From Desulfotruncus arcticus DSM 17038 (lineage in GTDB: Bacteria; Bacillota; Desulfotomaculia; Desulfotomaculales; Desulfallaceae), in the NCBI RefSeq assembly GCF_900113335.1, contig NZ_FOOX01000020.1:44395-108394 (forward strand): a stretch of DNA of 64,000 nt. The letters are read 5' to 3'. The notes below the pieces were generated by a model. That model saw nothing but the letters and a program-made list of their open reading frames with translations, had not been told where the DNA came from and did no database searches. Positions 1 through 8,066 of the stretch are shown here, piece by piece. Position numbers and translations under genes: made by a program. Every line of letters begins with the position of its first letter. The stretch's first letter is position 1.

Positions 1-43
1 CACCATTGGTCTTGCAGAACCAGATAAAACCACCTCCCGTGAG

Positions 44-244
44 TTAACGTTTCTTGTCTCTTTTTCTTCGGTTGCCCGAATCAGTAGTTTTCCTGGGTAA
101 ACCTTTATTGCCGCCAAAATGGCAAATCTCACAACTATCTACCCGCTTGGGACACTTAAATCTGCACTCGTTATTAATATCTAAAGTGCGAAACATACAT
201 CTGCATCCGGGGTATTGACCTAAAAACCCCACAAGCATCGCCAT
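44..244 (-). CDS. Small cysteine-rich protein, function unknown
   Basis: A 66-residue basic protein read from the second of two close ATGs; the SD-like GAGGGGG lies 7 bases before it. It has seven cysteines between about residues 12 and 40, arranged C-x-C, C-x3-C and C-x2-C, so it probably binds zinc or another metal. The tail is rich in Lys and Arg. It lies in a minus-strand unit below the 303-569 gene and may belong to the early genes of the element controlled by the 829-1533 repressor. I do not recognise the family. Confidence 0.42.
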   Translation of the reverse strand: MAMLVGFLGQYPGCRCMFRTLDINNECRFKCPKRVDSCEICHFGGNKGLPRKTTDSGNRRKRDKKR

Positions 245-302
245 GGCCATACCCCCTCGTGTAATTTGATTAGTAACCAAATTTTCGGTGCAGTTTTTAC
301 TG

Positions 303-569
303 CTATATCGCCAAACCTCCAACAAAAAACCTAGCATCCATGCCGGCATAAGCCGGCCACCCATCAATTGTCTTAACCTCAATATCAGACTCGCTTAGAC
401 GCTGCCACTGGCCGTCATTACAAACTTCCAAAATTGCGCCTGGCGCGACCGGCATTAAATCGCCGCTATCCAGCTGAATAAAAACCCCGTCTTCAATTAC
501 CAAATTCCCAACCTGCCAACCGTCAAGAATATTAGCTGTTTTCCTGATGCTGTCTGCTAACAAAAACAC
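303..569 (-). CDS. Small phage-type protein, possibly DUF5348-like
   Basis: An 88-residue protein with a GTG start and AAGGAAGG 11 bases upstream. The middle (D-G-x3-Q-L-D-S-G-D, then G-Q-W-Q-R-L) and the C-terminal G-W-P-A-Y-x-G-M-x-A-R-F loosely resemble small DUF5348-type proteins of Firmicute prophages; this family call is tentative. It is the first gene of a unit that diverges from the repressor at 829 and is therefore a likely target of that repressor. No catalytic motif is visible. Confidence 0.42.
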   Translation of the reverse strand: MFLLADSIRKTANILDGWQVGNLVIEDGVFIQLDSGDLMPVAPGAILEVCNDGQWQRLSESDIEVKTIDGWPAYAGMDARFFVGGLAI

Positions 570-724
570 GTCATCGCCATCCTTCCTTTGGGAAATCCGA
601 TTTAGGAATCACCCACTTTTGTGGGTGCCTTGAAAATTTTTAATCACCTCCATAATTTTCTTTTTTTCGCACTGCCTACCTGATAGAATGTTGTTGTGGT
701 ATATGAATCTATCATTTCAATTAT

Positions 725-815
725 ACCACACGCTTGTGGGGTGTCAATAAAAATCCCCACGATTATGGGGTTAAATACCCAACAACCAAGGGGTTTAATA
801 CCATACGTTTGTGGG
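725..815. promoter_or_regulatory. Operator cluster of the 829-1533 repressor
   Basis: Three imperfect copies of one partly palindromic site lie between the divergent genes: 725-742 (CCACACGCTTGTGGGG core), 755-770 (CCCCACGATTATGGGG) and 801-815 (CCATACGTTTGTGGG). The last copy ends 13 bases before the repressor start. A related perfect inverted repeat, CACCCAC/GTGGGTG, sits at 610-627 near the start of the divergent gene. This layout is typical of a lambdoid-type switch. Confidence 0.62.
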
Positions 816-828
816 AAGGGGGAGAGCT

Positions 829-1533
829 GTGTCTGAAAAATTTGGGAAGCGACTTAAAAAGGCTCTTAAACAAGCCGGATACACCCAGGCTAAGGCCACA
901 GAAGAACTTGGACTTTCTAAAAATGCTATAACTAATTATGTATCTGGTAGAATTCCTGATACTTTAATACTTTACAAACTTGCTAATTTATGTAATGTAT
1001 CAATGGAATGGTTACTGTCCGGCAAAGAAACAAAAGCTGCTGGGAAAGCACATTTGGTTGAAGAAGCAGTTAGAAGATACGCGGTCGCCCAGCCTAAAAT
1101 AATCGAAGTACCGGCAGGTGTAACAGTCCGTTATGCCGGTGAAACAGTGATGATCACCGATAAAGCAATGATGCTGGAAGACATTCGTGAAGCACTGGAA
1201 AAGGGTGTTGATGGTACGGGTTACCCCGAACTTACTAAAGAGCTGACCCATCTGGAATACCGGGAAAAAGAACAACTGGTTATTGTAGTAATTAAAGGTA
1301 CTAAAAAGGGCCAGTTTATAACTAATAAGGAGGACGAAGAACTGCTGCCGTTATCGAGTGAAGAGCGGCAAATACTCTTAAAGTACCGATTGCTTGACGC
1401 CAGAGATCAGTGTGATATCAAAGAAATTATTGACATGAAATATGAAAGAATGGTTAAAAGGGGAAGATCATACGGCTCCGGGAGTGGAGGAATAGGAAGC
1501 GGGGAAGAGGCGGCTGCTAAAGAATACGCCTAA
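829..1533 (+). CDS. CI-like prophage repressor (HTH-Xre)
   Basis: A 234-residue protein starting at GTG 829 (GGGGGAGA SD, about 4 bases). Residues 8-60 form a classic XRE helix-turn-helix: Y-T-Q-A-K-A-T-E-E-L-G-L-S, then recognition helix K-N-A-I-T-N-Y-V-S-G-R and a V-S-M-E-W-L-L-S-G ending. The C-terminal part has no Ser/Lys LexA-type peptidase signature that I can see, so inactivation probably does not use RecA-stimulated self-cleavage. The far C-terminus is Gly/Ser-rich and low complexity. The operators lie immediately upstream. It likely keeps the left-end element lysogenic. Confidence 0.8.
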   Translation: MSEKFGKRLKKALKQAGYTQAKATEELGLSKNAITNYVSGRIPDTLILYKLANLCNVSMEWLLSGKETKAAGKAHLVEEAVRRYAVAQPKIIEVPAGVTVRYAGETVMITDKAMMLEDIREALEKGVDGTGYPELTKELTHLEYREKEQLVIVVIKGTKKGQFITNKEDEELLPLSSEERQILLKYRLLDARDQCDIKEIIDMKYERMVKRGRSYGSGSGGIGSGEEAAAKEYA

Positions 1534-1603
1534 TTTTTTAACCCTAAATGATATATTTTTATATCTTTTTCAATTTTTCACATTAATATCGGAAGTAACT
1601 CGC

Positions 1604-1728
1604 TAAATGATGTCACTTTGCTACGGCCTTTTTTAAGCTGCTGAAGACTAGCCGAAACCAGCATGAATACTGCAATGTGACAGGTTTTTTTGAAAATCAC
1701 TAAAATGTCACTTTGCTTATAGCCTTTT
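1604..1728 (+). repeat. Direct repeat pair, about 27 bp, 97 bp apart
   Basis: ATGTCACTTTGCT flanked by TAAA and GCCTTTT occurs at 1604-1632 and again at 1701-1728, differing by a 2-base gap and the ACG/TAT variant near the end. The second copy leads straight into a terminator hairpin. The pair may reflect a duplicated attachment or terminator segment next to the recombinase. Confidence 0.55.
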
Positions 1729-1740
1729 GGGGCTATTTTT
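1719..1740 (+). terminator. Intrinsic terminator
   Basis: The stem ATAGCC / GGCTAT (1719-1724 with 1731-1736) is followed by a T run. It lies downstream of the 829-1533 repressor. Confidence 0.6.
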
Positions 1741-1766
1741 CTAGTGTTTTAATCACGTTTTATTCA

Positions 1767-1802
1767 CGCCGTTAACGCGCATTCACGCGACGGCGTTTTT
1801 TT
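1767..1802 (+). terminator. Strong intrinsic terminator
   Basis: A long GC-rich hairpin, CGCCGT...CGCG / CGCG...ACGGCG, is followed by seven Ts. The loop carries one of four ATTCACG elements in this gap (1762, 1781, 1865, 1876), which may be recombinase arm sites or just relics of the hairpin. Confidence 0.65.
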
Positions 1803-1941
1803 ATAAACCCTGTAACCCCTGATTTTAAATGCTTTCAATTTCTCTTTAAGCTTTTCGCGTGATTCATTCACGGTCATTCACGCCAGCGTGATCACGCCCT
1901 GGCGGTTTTAATTGACCGGCACTCGTGGTAAACTAATGTAA

Positions 1942-2006
1942 GGGCAAACAAAAAAGCGCTTATCCCTAATGCAGCAAGGCTTCCAGCGCTTTTGCCTCTT
2001 TTTTTT
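1942..2006 (+). terminator. Terminator hairpin facing the recombinase
   Basis: GGGCAAA plus AAAAAGCGCT pairs with AGCGCTTTTGCC (1985-1996), followed by a run of eight Ts. It is the third terminator in the 1534-2152 gap, which otherwise holds no gene I can support. Confidence 0.55.
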
Positions 2007-2152
2007 AAAATTTACCTGACAATAAATGTATTCTCAAAATAATTGTTCGCCGTTTTTTAATAAATCCCACCTAATCCCTTGTCATCTCTGTGTTTCCCAC
2101 CCTTTCCCGGTTCATCTTTTCTAGTAAACCTATTGTCAGTTATTTTGTTAAT

Positions 2153-3010
2153 CTACACCCATGCCAACTTTTCCACCGCATGCTCCAAATCCTGAACCGA
2201 CGGCCTGGTATACCTGGCCGTTGTATTAAGATCAGCATGCCCCATTAACGCGGCCACCCTGTCCAGGCTTTCCCCGGTATCCACGAGCATTTTCCCAAAG
2301 GTGTGTCGCAGCATATGCGGAGTGACATCCACCCCTGCTAACCGTGCGTATTTTGTTAGTACATTCTCGGCAGACCTAGTTGTGATATGTGCACCCCGGC
2401 GACCGGGAAATAACCACCCCGATTTCGCTTCATTTACGTACACATCCAATATTCTGCGCACTGTTACGTTTAGCGGTACCTCCCGATATTTATCTCCTTT
2501 GCCCTGACGGATAATAACAAATCCGGAACGTTCACGAAGAGTTATGTCTTCAATTCGCAATGAAACAGCTTCAGATATTCGTAAACCGGTATGTAAAAGC
2601 AACATAATCAGTGCAGTATCCCTCTCCTTACCATATTTTTGAACTGCTCTGATTAAAGCTCCAAGTTCCCTCCGGTCAAGCCATCGTGGGGCATTTTTTT
2701 GCTCCTGTACCCTTTTGATACCCGTAGCCGGGTTGGTTTTAACTAAATCCACAATACATGCCCAGGTGAAAAAGCTATTAATTACATCCAGGGCATGATT
2801 GACCGTGGCCGGTTTTTTCTTCTGATTGATAAGGTTGTTGCGATAATTGGCTATATCCAGGGCAGTTACGGAACGGGGATCGAACCGGCCATAGGTTTGG
2901 GCCAACCACCCGGCAAACCGGTGTATCGTCTGCATATAAGAGCGCACGGTACGTTGGGATAGGCCCCGCCCCTGCAAGTTCGTTTTGAAATTACTTAAAA
3001 ATTTTTCCAC
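2153..3010 (-). CDS. Tyrosine recombinase / integrase (XerC/D-like)
   Basis: A 285-residue site-specific recombinase with a GTG start 5 bases after AAAGGAGTG. An N-terminal SAM-like core-binding domain (about 1-95) is followed by the catalytic domain with the full tetrad: Arg in H-T-G-L-R-I-S-E, Lys in G-K-G-D-K-Y-R-E-V, the H-x2-R box H-M-L-R-H-T-F-G, and L-M-G-H-A-D before the nucleophile Tyr in T-T-A-R-Y-T-R. It is about the size of XerD. It lies 80 bases downstream of the C5 methyltransferase and is probably in the same transcript. It may belong to a small mobile element or to the element controlled by the 829 repressor. Confidence 0.9.
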   Translation of the reverse strand: MEKFLSNFKTNLQGRGLSQRTVRSYMQTIHRFAGWLAQTYGRFDPRSVTALDIANYRNNLINQKKKPATVNHALDVINSFFTWACIVDLVKTNPATGIKRVQEQKNAPRWLDRRELGALIRAVQKYGKERDTALIMLLLHTGLRISEAVSLRIEDITLRERSGFVIIRQGKGDKYREVPLNVTVRRILDVYVNEAKSGWLFPGRRGAHITTRSAENVLTKYARLAGVDVTPHMLRHTFGKMLVDTGESLDRVAALMGHADLNTTARYTRPSVQDLEHAVEKLAWV

Positions 3011-3089
3011 TTTTCACTCCTTTCCTTATTAACCGCATAAAGGTGATTGATCCTATAGGTGTTCCTCTTGAATTTGCATATCTGTTCTT

Positions 3090-5018
3090 TTAAACAGCCA
3101 TCTGTTCAAGTAATTGTGCCATAGTCGTTATATTAACGGCCGTTGTCATCTCGGGAATATTCGCCCTCACTAGCGCGGTAGCAACAGGGGGACATACGGC
3201 GTTACCACATCTAGCGACTTGGGCAGTCTTGCTGTACGCTTTGCCGAGATAGTCCCTGTCAATCATGTAATCCGGCGGAAAGCCTTGAGCGTTGTAAAGC
3301 TCGCGCGGAGTCAGCATCCGCATGCCGATATCCGCGATAAAATACGCAGTACCATTTATCCAGAGAAGGATTACTTCATCGTCGGCTAAAATATAGCTAC
3401 AGTATTTATTTAACAATGCACGTATCTTCGGCCAGTTTTTAAGATCTGCTCCTGGCATGGCTTTTACAAGAGTCGTATATACCGTCCCGAACTCACCGCC
3501 ACCAGCTGTTAATGTTTGCAATGGCTCATGCGGAATTTGCCCAATATTTGTTCCCTTGAATTTAATAATGTGTGAAGTAACAACAGCCGTATGACTGTTG
3601 CAGAGTTGGGTGTTTACCGGTTCTTCCACGCTTCGCGCAACACTCGCTTTGCCGTGGAATTCGGATAGCACTGCTGTTGTTAATGCCTCCCGATCTTTTG
3701 ACGTTATTGTGTGGCATGGGCTATCCATATCGTGACCATGCTTTTCAGTACCGAAATATTTAACTATCTGAGCAGCCGCCAACCCATAGCGGTTAGAACC
3801 ATCAATGGTCATAATAGGAATCGCAAGGTTTTGTCCTCTGACGTACTCCTGCTTTTTTTCGCTGTGATACTGGATCAGGGAGGGCATTATAAGCATTTGA
3901 CTTCCGGAACTGGTTACCGTGTTCATCGGCACCCTCATGTCTGTTCCACTCGCGTTCTCATGATTATGCATGTAGAAGGGGGTTATCACCGGCGCTGCTA
4001 CTCCGTATCCATGCTTTGCCGTAACAGTCTGCATAACGTCGTCAATGCTGCCGCCCCTAAATCCACCCGAATGATTTGTAATTACAATAAAAGGTTTACC
4101 ACTCCTGATCGTGAATTTATCCACACCACGCGCCACCCGCTTTAGTGTGTTATCCGCCAAGGGACGGACGGCATTGACACCGTACTGCTCCTTAATCTCT
4201 GCCTTGCTGGCGAAAATAGACGGGCAAGGGATTGACCAGTTAATGATCTCGGCGGCGCTGCGCCATTTTGGCAGGCTGTTTTTTCCGTCCCGCGAGTGTG
4301 TTGGTTTCGGCTTAACAATCGGTTGCCCGTCGCACCGAAACACACCGAAATATCGCTTGCGGATTGTAGGCGCTCCATAGTCCGCTGCTACAAGTTCCCA
4401 GCCGTCGTAATCGTAGCCAAGCCCCCTGATAAGGCGCTGTGCGTCTGGACTGAACGGCGCGATGTGCAGGAACTCGCAAGCTTCCATCAGCGCAGGGTGA
4501 TCAGGCTCAATACCGGTCGTCAACATACCAATGAATGCCTTGAAAGTCTCTCCAACGTGATCCGGATCGGGATACCACTTACCATCCGACCGCTGGATCA
4601 GCGGTCCCCAGGTCTGGATCTCCTCGACGTTCTCCATGAACATAACACGAGGCCGAACGGCAAGTGCCCACCGAAGGATAACCCATGACAGGCCGCGAAT
4701 TTTCTTTTCGACCGGTTTTCCACCCTTCGCCTTGGAAAAATGTCGGCAGTCCGGGGAGAACCAAGCAATGCCGACCGGCCGACCGGCGCACACCTTAACT
4801 GGATCGACGTCAAATACGTCCTCCTGCAGGTGCTGTGTATAGGGATGATTTGTACGGTGCATTCTAATCGCGTCTGGATCGTGGTTGACGGCGATCGTCA
4901 CCGGCGCGCCGGTCGCTATTGATATACCCGTGTCGGCTCCGCCTCCACCAGCAAAGTTTACGACGGTAATCTCATCAAAAAGGATCTCCTGTGCTTTCAA
5001 GCACGTATTTATCATCAT
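3090..5018 (-). CDS. DNA (cytosine-5) methyltransferase
   Basis: A 642-residue C5 methyltransferase. I place the start at the ATG at 5018 because GGAGG lies 5 bases upstream; an in-frame ATG at 5033 lies before this SD. Motif I is F-A-G-G-G-G-A-D-T-G, motif IV is S-P-D-C with the catalytic Cys (instead of the usual P-P-C-Q), motif VI is E-N-V-E-E, motif VIII is R-K-R-Y-F-G-V-F, and motif X lies in C-G-N-A-V-C-P-P. The long segment between VIII and X (about 230-560) is the target-recognition region. It is larger than typical stand-alone C5 enzymes. No restriction endonuclease gene is adjacent, so it looks like an orphan or phage-type enzyme that protects the element from host restriction. Confidence 0.9.
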   Translation of the reverse strand: MMINTCLKAQEILFDEITVVNFAGGGGADTGISIATGAPVTIAVNHDPDAIRMHRTNHPYTQHLQEDVFDVDPVKVCAGRPVGIAWFSPDCRHFSKAKGGKPVEKKIRGLSWVILRWALAVRPRVMFMENVEEIQTWGPLIQRSDGKWYPDPDHVGETFKAFIGMLTTGIEPDHPALMEACEFLHIAPFSPDAQRLIRGLGYDYDGWELVAADYGAPTIRKRYFGVFRCDGQPIVKPKPTHSRDGKNSLPKWRSAAEIINWSIPCPSIFASKAEIKEQYGVNAVRPLADNTLKRVARGVDKFTIRSGKPFIVITNHSGGFRGGSIDDVMQTVTAKHGYGVAAPVITPFYMHNHENASGTDMRVPMNTVTSSGSQMLIMPSLIQYHSEKKQEYVRGQNLAIPIMTIDGSNRYGLAAAQIVKYFGTEKHGHDMDSPCHTITSKDREALTTAVLSEFHGKASVARSVEEPVNTQLCNSHTAVVTSHIIKFKGTNIGQIPHEPLQTLTAGGGEFGTVYTTLVKAMPGADLKNWPKIRALLNKYCSYILADDEVILLWINGTAYFIADIGMRMLTPRELYNAQGFPPDYMIDRDYLGKAYSKTAQVARCGNAVCPPVATALVRANIPEMTTAVNITTMAQLLEQMAV

Positions 5019-5090
5019 CTCGTCCTCCAGCATATTTTTTAAACGCGCATTAATTTCTATTAATTTCTTTGTGGTTTTCTTATGCGAAGT

Positions 5091-5119
5091 AAAAAACCCC
5101 CGTTAAACAGGGGGTTTTT
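5091..5119. terminator. Bidirectional intrinsic terminator
   Basis: AAAAAACCCCC, an 8-base loop, then GGGGGTTTTT. The A and T tracts flank the stem symmetrically. It insulates the methyltransferase from upstream transcription. Confidence 0.7.
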
Positions 5120-5374
5120 ACAACTTATCCGAAGTTTTTAGCCTTATTTCTTCGTATAAGACCTCTTATTCAAATTTTTTGTTTTAGTGACTTTTTCCGA
5201 CAAACTTTAATACTAGATTTGTGATAAAATTAAGGAAAGTTTTTATCAATGCAATATTTATCCAATTTTTTATATTTGTTCTAGGAACTAATACTACCCT
5301 ATTATATAAGACATCTCTTTTTTAATTATTTATAATTAAATCTTTAGTAATTTATTAGAATTAGTGGGGTAAAT

Positions 5375-6052
5375 ATGACATACATATTCAAGGTAATTTC
5401 AAGGAAATACTATCCATTCATGATAATTACATGGCTTGTTGCTGGCTTCATAACAATGTCCATTTCACAACCTCTTATTGGCCACAACATAAACAATATT
5501 TTAGAACAATTTACTCCCTTCAATATTCGAGTTATTCCTTTTGCCTATTTTTTACTTACAATTATAATGTCGTTTATCTCCTTAAATTACGGTCAAGAAA
5601 TAAACGAGACTATTATTAAAAAACTAATACTATATCGTTTACAGATTAGAGAGAGTGATCACCTATCATCGGAATATTATGAAGATCTACTATCGTATTG
5701 GAAGCATTACACAAAACAATTTCAAATGCAGGTTATAAATAACAATGAATTATCTGCAGAGCTATTAGATTTTGAAATTAAAAATCATATTTTAAAAACT
5801 TCAACTCTATGGAATTTTGCTAGGGCGTTTTTCTCTATCATTAGTCACATTTCCGTTTATTTATTATCTTTTTTAATTTTAATAGACATAAACTGGATTT
5901 TGATTTGTTGCTTTTCACTAATAACACCACTGCTACTATATATACATTTTTACTTTTCCGGTTTCTTTTCTCGGCAAAAAGTCGAAACAAGTTCATTCAT
6001 AATTAAACTCATAAGTCCTTGGGAGTTTCATGATACCATTAATACTTACTAA
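5375..6052 (+). CDS. Membrane protein resembling a truncated ABC-transporter TM domain
   Basis: A 225-residue, very AT-rich gene unlike its neighbours. Hydrophobic helices occur near residues 14-33, 50-68, 148-166 and 170-195, with a long polar segment (about 75-135) between pairs, much like the intracellular-loop pattern of a type-I ABC exporter. No nucleotide-binding domain follows; translation stops at 6052. It may be a truncated exporter or an unrelated membrane protein. The base composition suggests recent transfer. Confidence 0.4.
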   Translation: MTYIFKVISRKYYPFMIITWLVAGFITMSISQPLIGHNINNILEQFTPFNIRVIPFAYFLLTIIMSFISLNYGQEINETIIKKLILYRLQIRESDHLSSEYYEDLLSYWKHYTKQFQMQVINNNELSAELLDFEIKNHILKTSTLWNFARAFFSIISHISVYLLSFLILIDINWILICCFSLITPLLLYIHFYFSGFFSRQKVETSSFIIKLISPWEFHDTINTY

Positions 6053-6127
6053 AACTGAATAAAAAGCAAAAATATATAGAAGAATTACCAAACTTATAAT
6101 AAATGCAAACATTTTATTTCCATCCAC
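5993..6127 (-). CDS. Possible 44-residue small membrane protein
   Basis: A GTG start lies 8 bases after a perfect AGGAGG. The product has a short polar N-terminus, then one hydrophobic helix (about residues 6-31, F-A-F-I-I-S-L-V-I-L-L-Y-I-F) and a polar tail. It overlaps the 3' end of the convergent 5375-6052 gene by 60 bases. The SD plus a clean transmembrane helix argue for expression; the overlap and small size argue for caution. Confidence 0.35.
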   Translation of the reverse strand: MDGNKMFAFIISLVILLYIFAFYSVLVSINGIMKLPRTYEFNYE

Positions 6128-6470
6128 GAACTATACCTCCTAAATTTCTTGCCAGTTCATAATCACTCTATCGGCACACTTTGTACAGTCTCCTATTTGC
6201 CCACCGAGCAAAGCGTTCAAGATAGGAAGCAGCATCTTTATAAAGAATTACAAATTATTAAATCAGAGTCTGATGCCCTAACCTCTATAAACGGTAGCAC
6301 GAACCGTACCCGGTTTAAGTTTCTGGTTCCGAAGCACTGTTTTGCTGACCAGATTCTTCGGAACATCGCTCCAACTTCTATAGTGTGGAAGATTTGGCAC
6401 GTCGACCATCCCTTTTATAATATCTTTTTATATCCTTGACACCGCCGCACTATAATGAACATAGCGTTAT
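6128..6470. other. Gap with no supported gene
   Basis: AT-rich sequence with no convincing SD-linked reading frame. An open frame at 6149-6439 on the plus strand has no coding features that I trust. Confidence 0.4.
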
Positions 6471-6659
6471 TTATTTACTGCTTGCCTTTCCTCCTGGTAC
6501 CAAGCGATTTGGGTACCAAGTGATTTGTTCCTTATAGAAAGCCACAATATGCTCATCGAGTTCCTGGCTAGCGCTCACGACTTCGGAGCTTACTAAAGAA
6601 CCTTTAGTAGCGTATAATTTTAGCCGTGCACTCTCAATTTTCTGGTCAATATTTTCCAA
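6471..6659 (-). CDS. Spo0E-family aspartyl-phosphate phosphatase
   Basis: A 62-residue protein starting at TTG 6659 with GGGAGGTG upstream. It carries the Spo0E helical hairpin and the family signature S-Q-E-L-D (in V-V-S-A-S-Q-E-L-D-E-H-I), with the usual spacing from the N-terminal helix I-D-Q-K-I-E-S-A-R. In Bacillus, Spo0E dephosphorylates Spo0A~P and delays sporulation. Length matches the family (50-85 residues). It marks the host as a spore former and is probably a chromosomal rather than a phage gene. Confidence 0.8.
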   Translation of the reverse strand: MENIDQKIESARLKLYATKGSLVSSEVVSASQELDEHIVAFYKEQITWYPNRLVPGGKASSK

Positions 6660-6686
6660 ATAAGACACCTCCCTATAACAAAAATA

Positions 6687-6714
6687 GCCACAAACCTTCG
6701 AAAAGGTTGGTGGC
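6687..6714 (-). terminator. Terminator-like hairpin just upstream of the Spo0E SD
   Basis: On the minus strand, GCCACCAACCTT / AAGGTTTGTGGC with a TTCG-type loop is followed by TATTTTTG and, about 18 bases later, by the SD of the Spo0E-like gene. It could end an upstream transcript or act as an attenuator. Confidence 0.5.
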
Positions 6715-7169
6715 ATCCAATTTTTAACAACCACTTTTATTACGCTGTATTACGCCGCCCCTTCCGGGGCCTGGCTAAAACATTCGCATGTACCTTCTTC
6801 TTCTTCTGCCGGCTTGAGTGCCCTGGGTCTTAGCCTGCGGATGAGAATTCATTCTTCAATTTCACTTTGCTGGTAACTACATGCTTCAGGTGCTATGATT
6901 TTTAATTAGGGACGTTAACAATTATACTTTATTTTTTTGAGCAACGTTGACCCAAATTTATTTTTTATCATTCGAAAGTTGAAACCGGTGTAGATTTATT
7001 TATACACGTTGTTTATGGAATAGTTTCTGCTTATTTTGGTAAAAAATAAACTAATTTCAGATAAGGTAAACAGTATAATTATTTAGATTAGATGTAGTTT
7101 TTTTATCATTTTTTTATTACTATTAAAGTTAATGCTACCATGCCTTAACAGCCGGGGGGATAACCAACT
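6715..7169. other. Intergenic region, no supported gene
   Basis: It contains a GCCCC/GGGGC hairpin near 6757-6770 and a possible 25-codon Arg-rich minus-strand frame (6775-6852) with only a weak SD. The part from 6900 to 7140 is very AT-rich and probably carries the promoter of the ferritin-like gene. Confidence 0.4.
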
Positions 7170-7622
7170 TTGGATAAAAAAAAGCTGGTCCATAAGCTTA
7201 AGGAGTTTTCAGCATTGGAAGCTTATCAGGTAAAACTTTACCAATCTCAAATACAAGCACTTGAAGATCCACATATCAAGCATGTATATGAAAGATTTGT
7301 TGTTCGGGAAAAAGAACACCGAGACTTTATAACACAACAGCTTGAAAACCTTGGCGTAGGTATCAATTTGGCGGGTCCGTCTTTTACGCTTGCCGGTATT
7401 GTTTCTGGAAAGACACTAGACCTCTTGAGCCTTAAAGATCGGTATAAGCTCGGTATAGCAGTCGAACATAAAGCCGTCCAGATGTATCATGAGTTTATTG
7501 AAATGACACGCCATGATCCCGAATTGTCAGAGTTAAATAAGAAACTGGCATATTTTATGGTTGATGAAGAGCAACACGAATTCTGGTTTAAGGAACATCT
7601 TACAAGATTGGAACATGTATAA
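7170..7622 (+). CDS. Ferritin-like di-iron protein
   Basis: A 150-residue four-helix-bundle protein with a TTG start after GGGGGGAT. The two helix-pair iron motifs are visible: E at A-L-E-A-Y-Q with R-E-K-E-H about 33 residues on, then V-E-H-K-A-V and D-E-E-Q-H about 58 residues later. This E / E-x2-H / E / E-x2-H layout matches ferritin-like oxidoreductases (rubrerythrin or COQ7-like superfamily). It lacks a rubredoxin domain. A role in oxygen or peroxide defence, or iron handling, is inferred from the superfamily. Probably a host gene. Confidence 0.72.
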   Translation: MDKKKLVHKLKEFSALEAYQVKLYQSQIQALEDPHIKHVYERFVVREKEHRDFITQQLENLGVGINLAGPSFTLAGIVSGKTLDLLSLKDRYKLGIAVEHKAVQMYHEFIEMTRHDPELSELNKKLAYFMVDEEQHEFWFKEHLTRLEHV

Positions 7623-7835
7623 ACTACTTGTTTAAGAAGATTATAAATTATTAACGACAAATCTTTTTAAAATCAAAAAAGCTAATAAATCTATTTTAAA
7701 GATAATATTCTCTGAATCTATTGAGCCATAACCGTCGCCTCCGTGCTTAACCCTTTTTTAAATGCTTCTTTGAGCACATCCCATAATGTAAACATAAAAA
7801 CACTCCAAAAGAACCAATAAGATATAACCCCTCAT

Positions 7836-7860
7836 AAAAAAAAACCGGCGTTAACCGGTT
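7836..7860 (-). terminator. Intrinsic terminator
   Basis: On the minus strand AACCGG, a 6-base loop, CCGGTT, then a run of eight or more Ts, directly after the stop of the 7862-8026 gene. Confidence 0.75.
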
Positions 7861-7861
7861 C

Positions 7862-8026
7862 TCAAGTTTGTTTAGAAATTTTAACATCCAAATATACTCG
7901 TACATACTCAGAATTTCTATTTTGATACTGGGTCGATTCAGATAGAATGCGATAACCTTTCTCACGAAGGCTCAGGATCATTCTTTCCACTTCTGCAGGG
8001 AGACCCTGAAGACGGATTTTTACCAT
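7862..8026 (-). CDS. Small DUF3970-like protein
   Basis: A 54-residue protein starting at ATG 8026, with GAGGAG 8 bases upstream. The pattern M-V-K-I-R-L-Q-G-L-P-A-E-V-E ... L-R-E-K-G-Y-R-I-L-S-E-S ... Y-V-R-V-Y-L-D-V is typical of the short DUF3970 proteins common in Firmicute mobile elements. The predicted fold is beta-alpha-beta-beta. Function is unknown. It is last in a minus-strand unit with the 8067-8435 gene. Confidence 0.6.
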   Translation of the reverse strand: MVKIRLQGLPAEVERMILSLREKGYRILSESTQYQNRNSEYVRVYLDVKISKQT

Positions 8027-8066
8027 TTCAAAAACTCCTCTATTTTCATTTAAAAAGTTAATAAAA

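Noticed and set aside
3711..4842. Several open frames on the plus strand opposite the C5 methyltransferase
   Set aside because: They are complements of a well-supported coding gene and show no SD or domain signals.
6149..6439. 96-codon open frame on the plus strand
   Set aside because: No SD in range, no domain pattern and unusual residue use; probably chance.
6775..6852. 25-codon Arg-rich frame on the minus strand (M-N-S-H-P-Q-A-K-T-Q-G, then five Arg)
   Set aside because: It has only a weak GAAG before the ATG and no recognisable relatives by eye; too little to call a gene.
7747..7965. 72-codon hydrophobic frame on the minus strand
   Set aside because: It overlaps the terminator and the well-supported 7862-8026 gene in another frame and lacks an SD.
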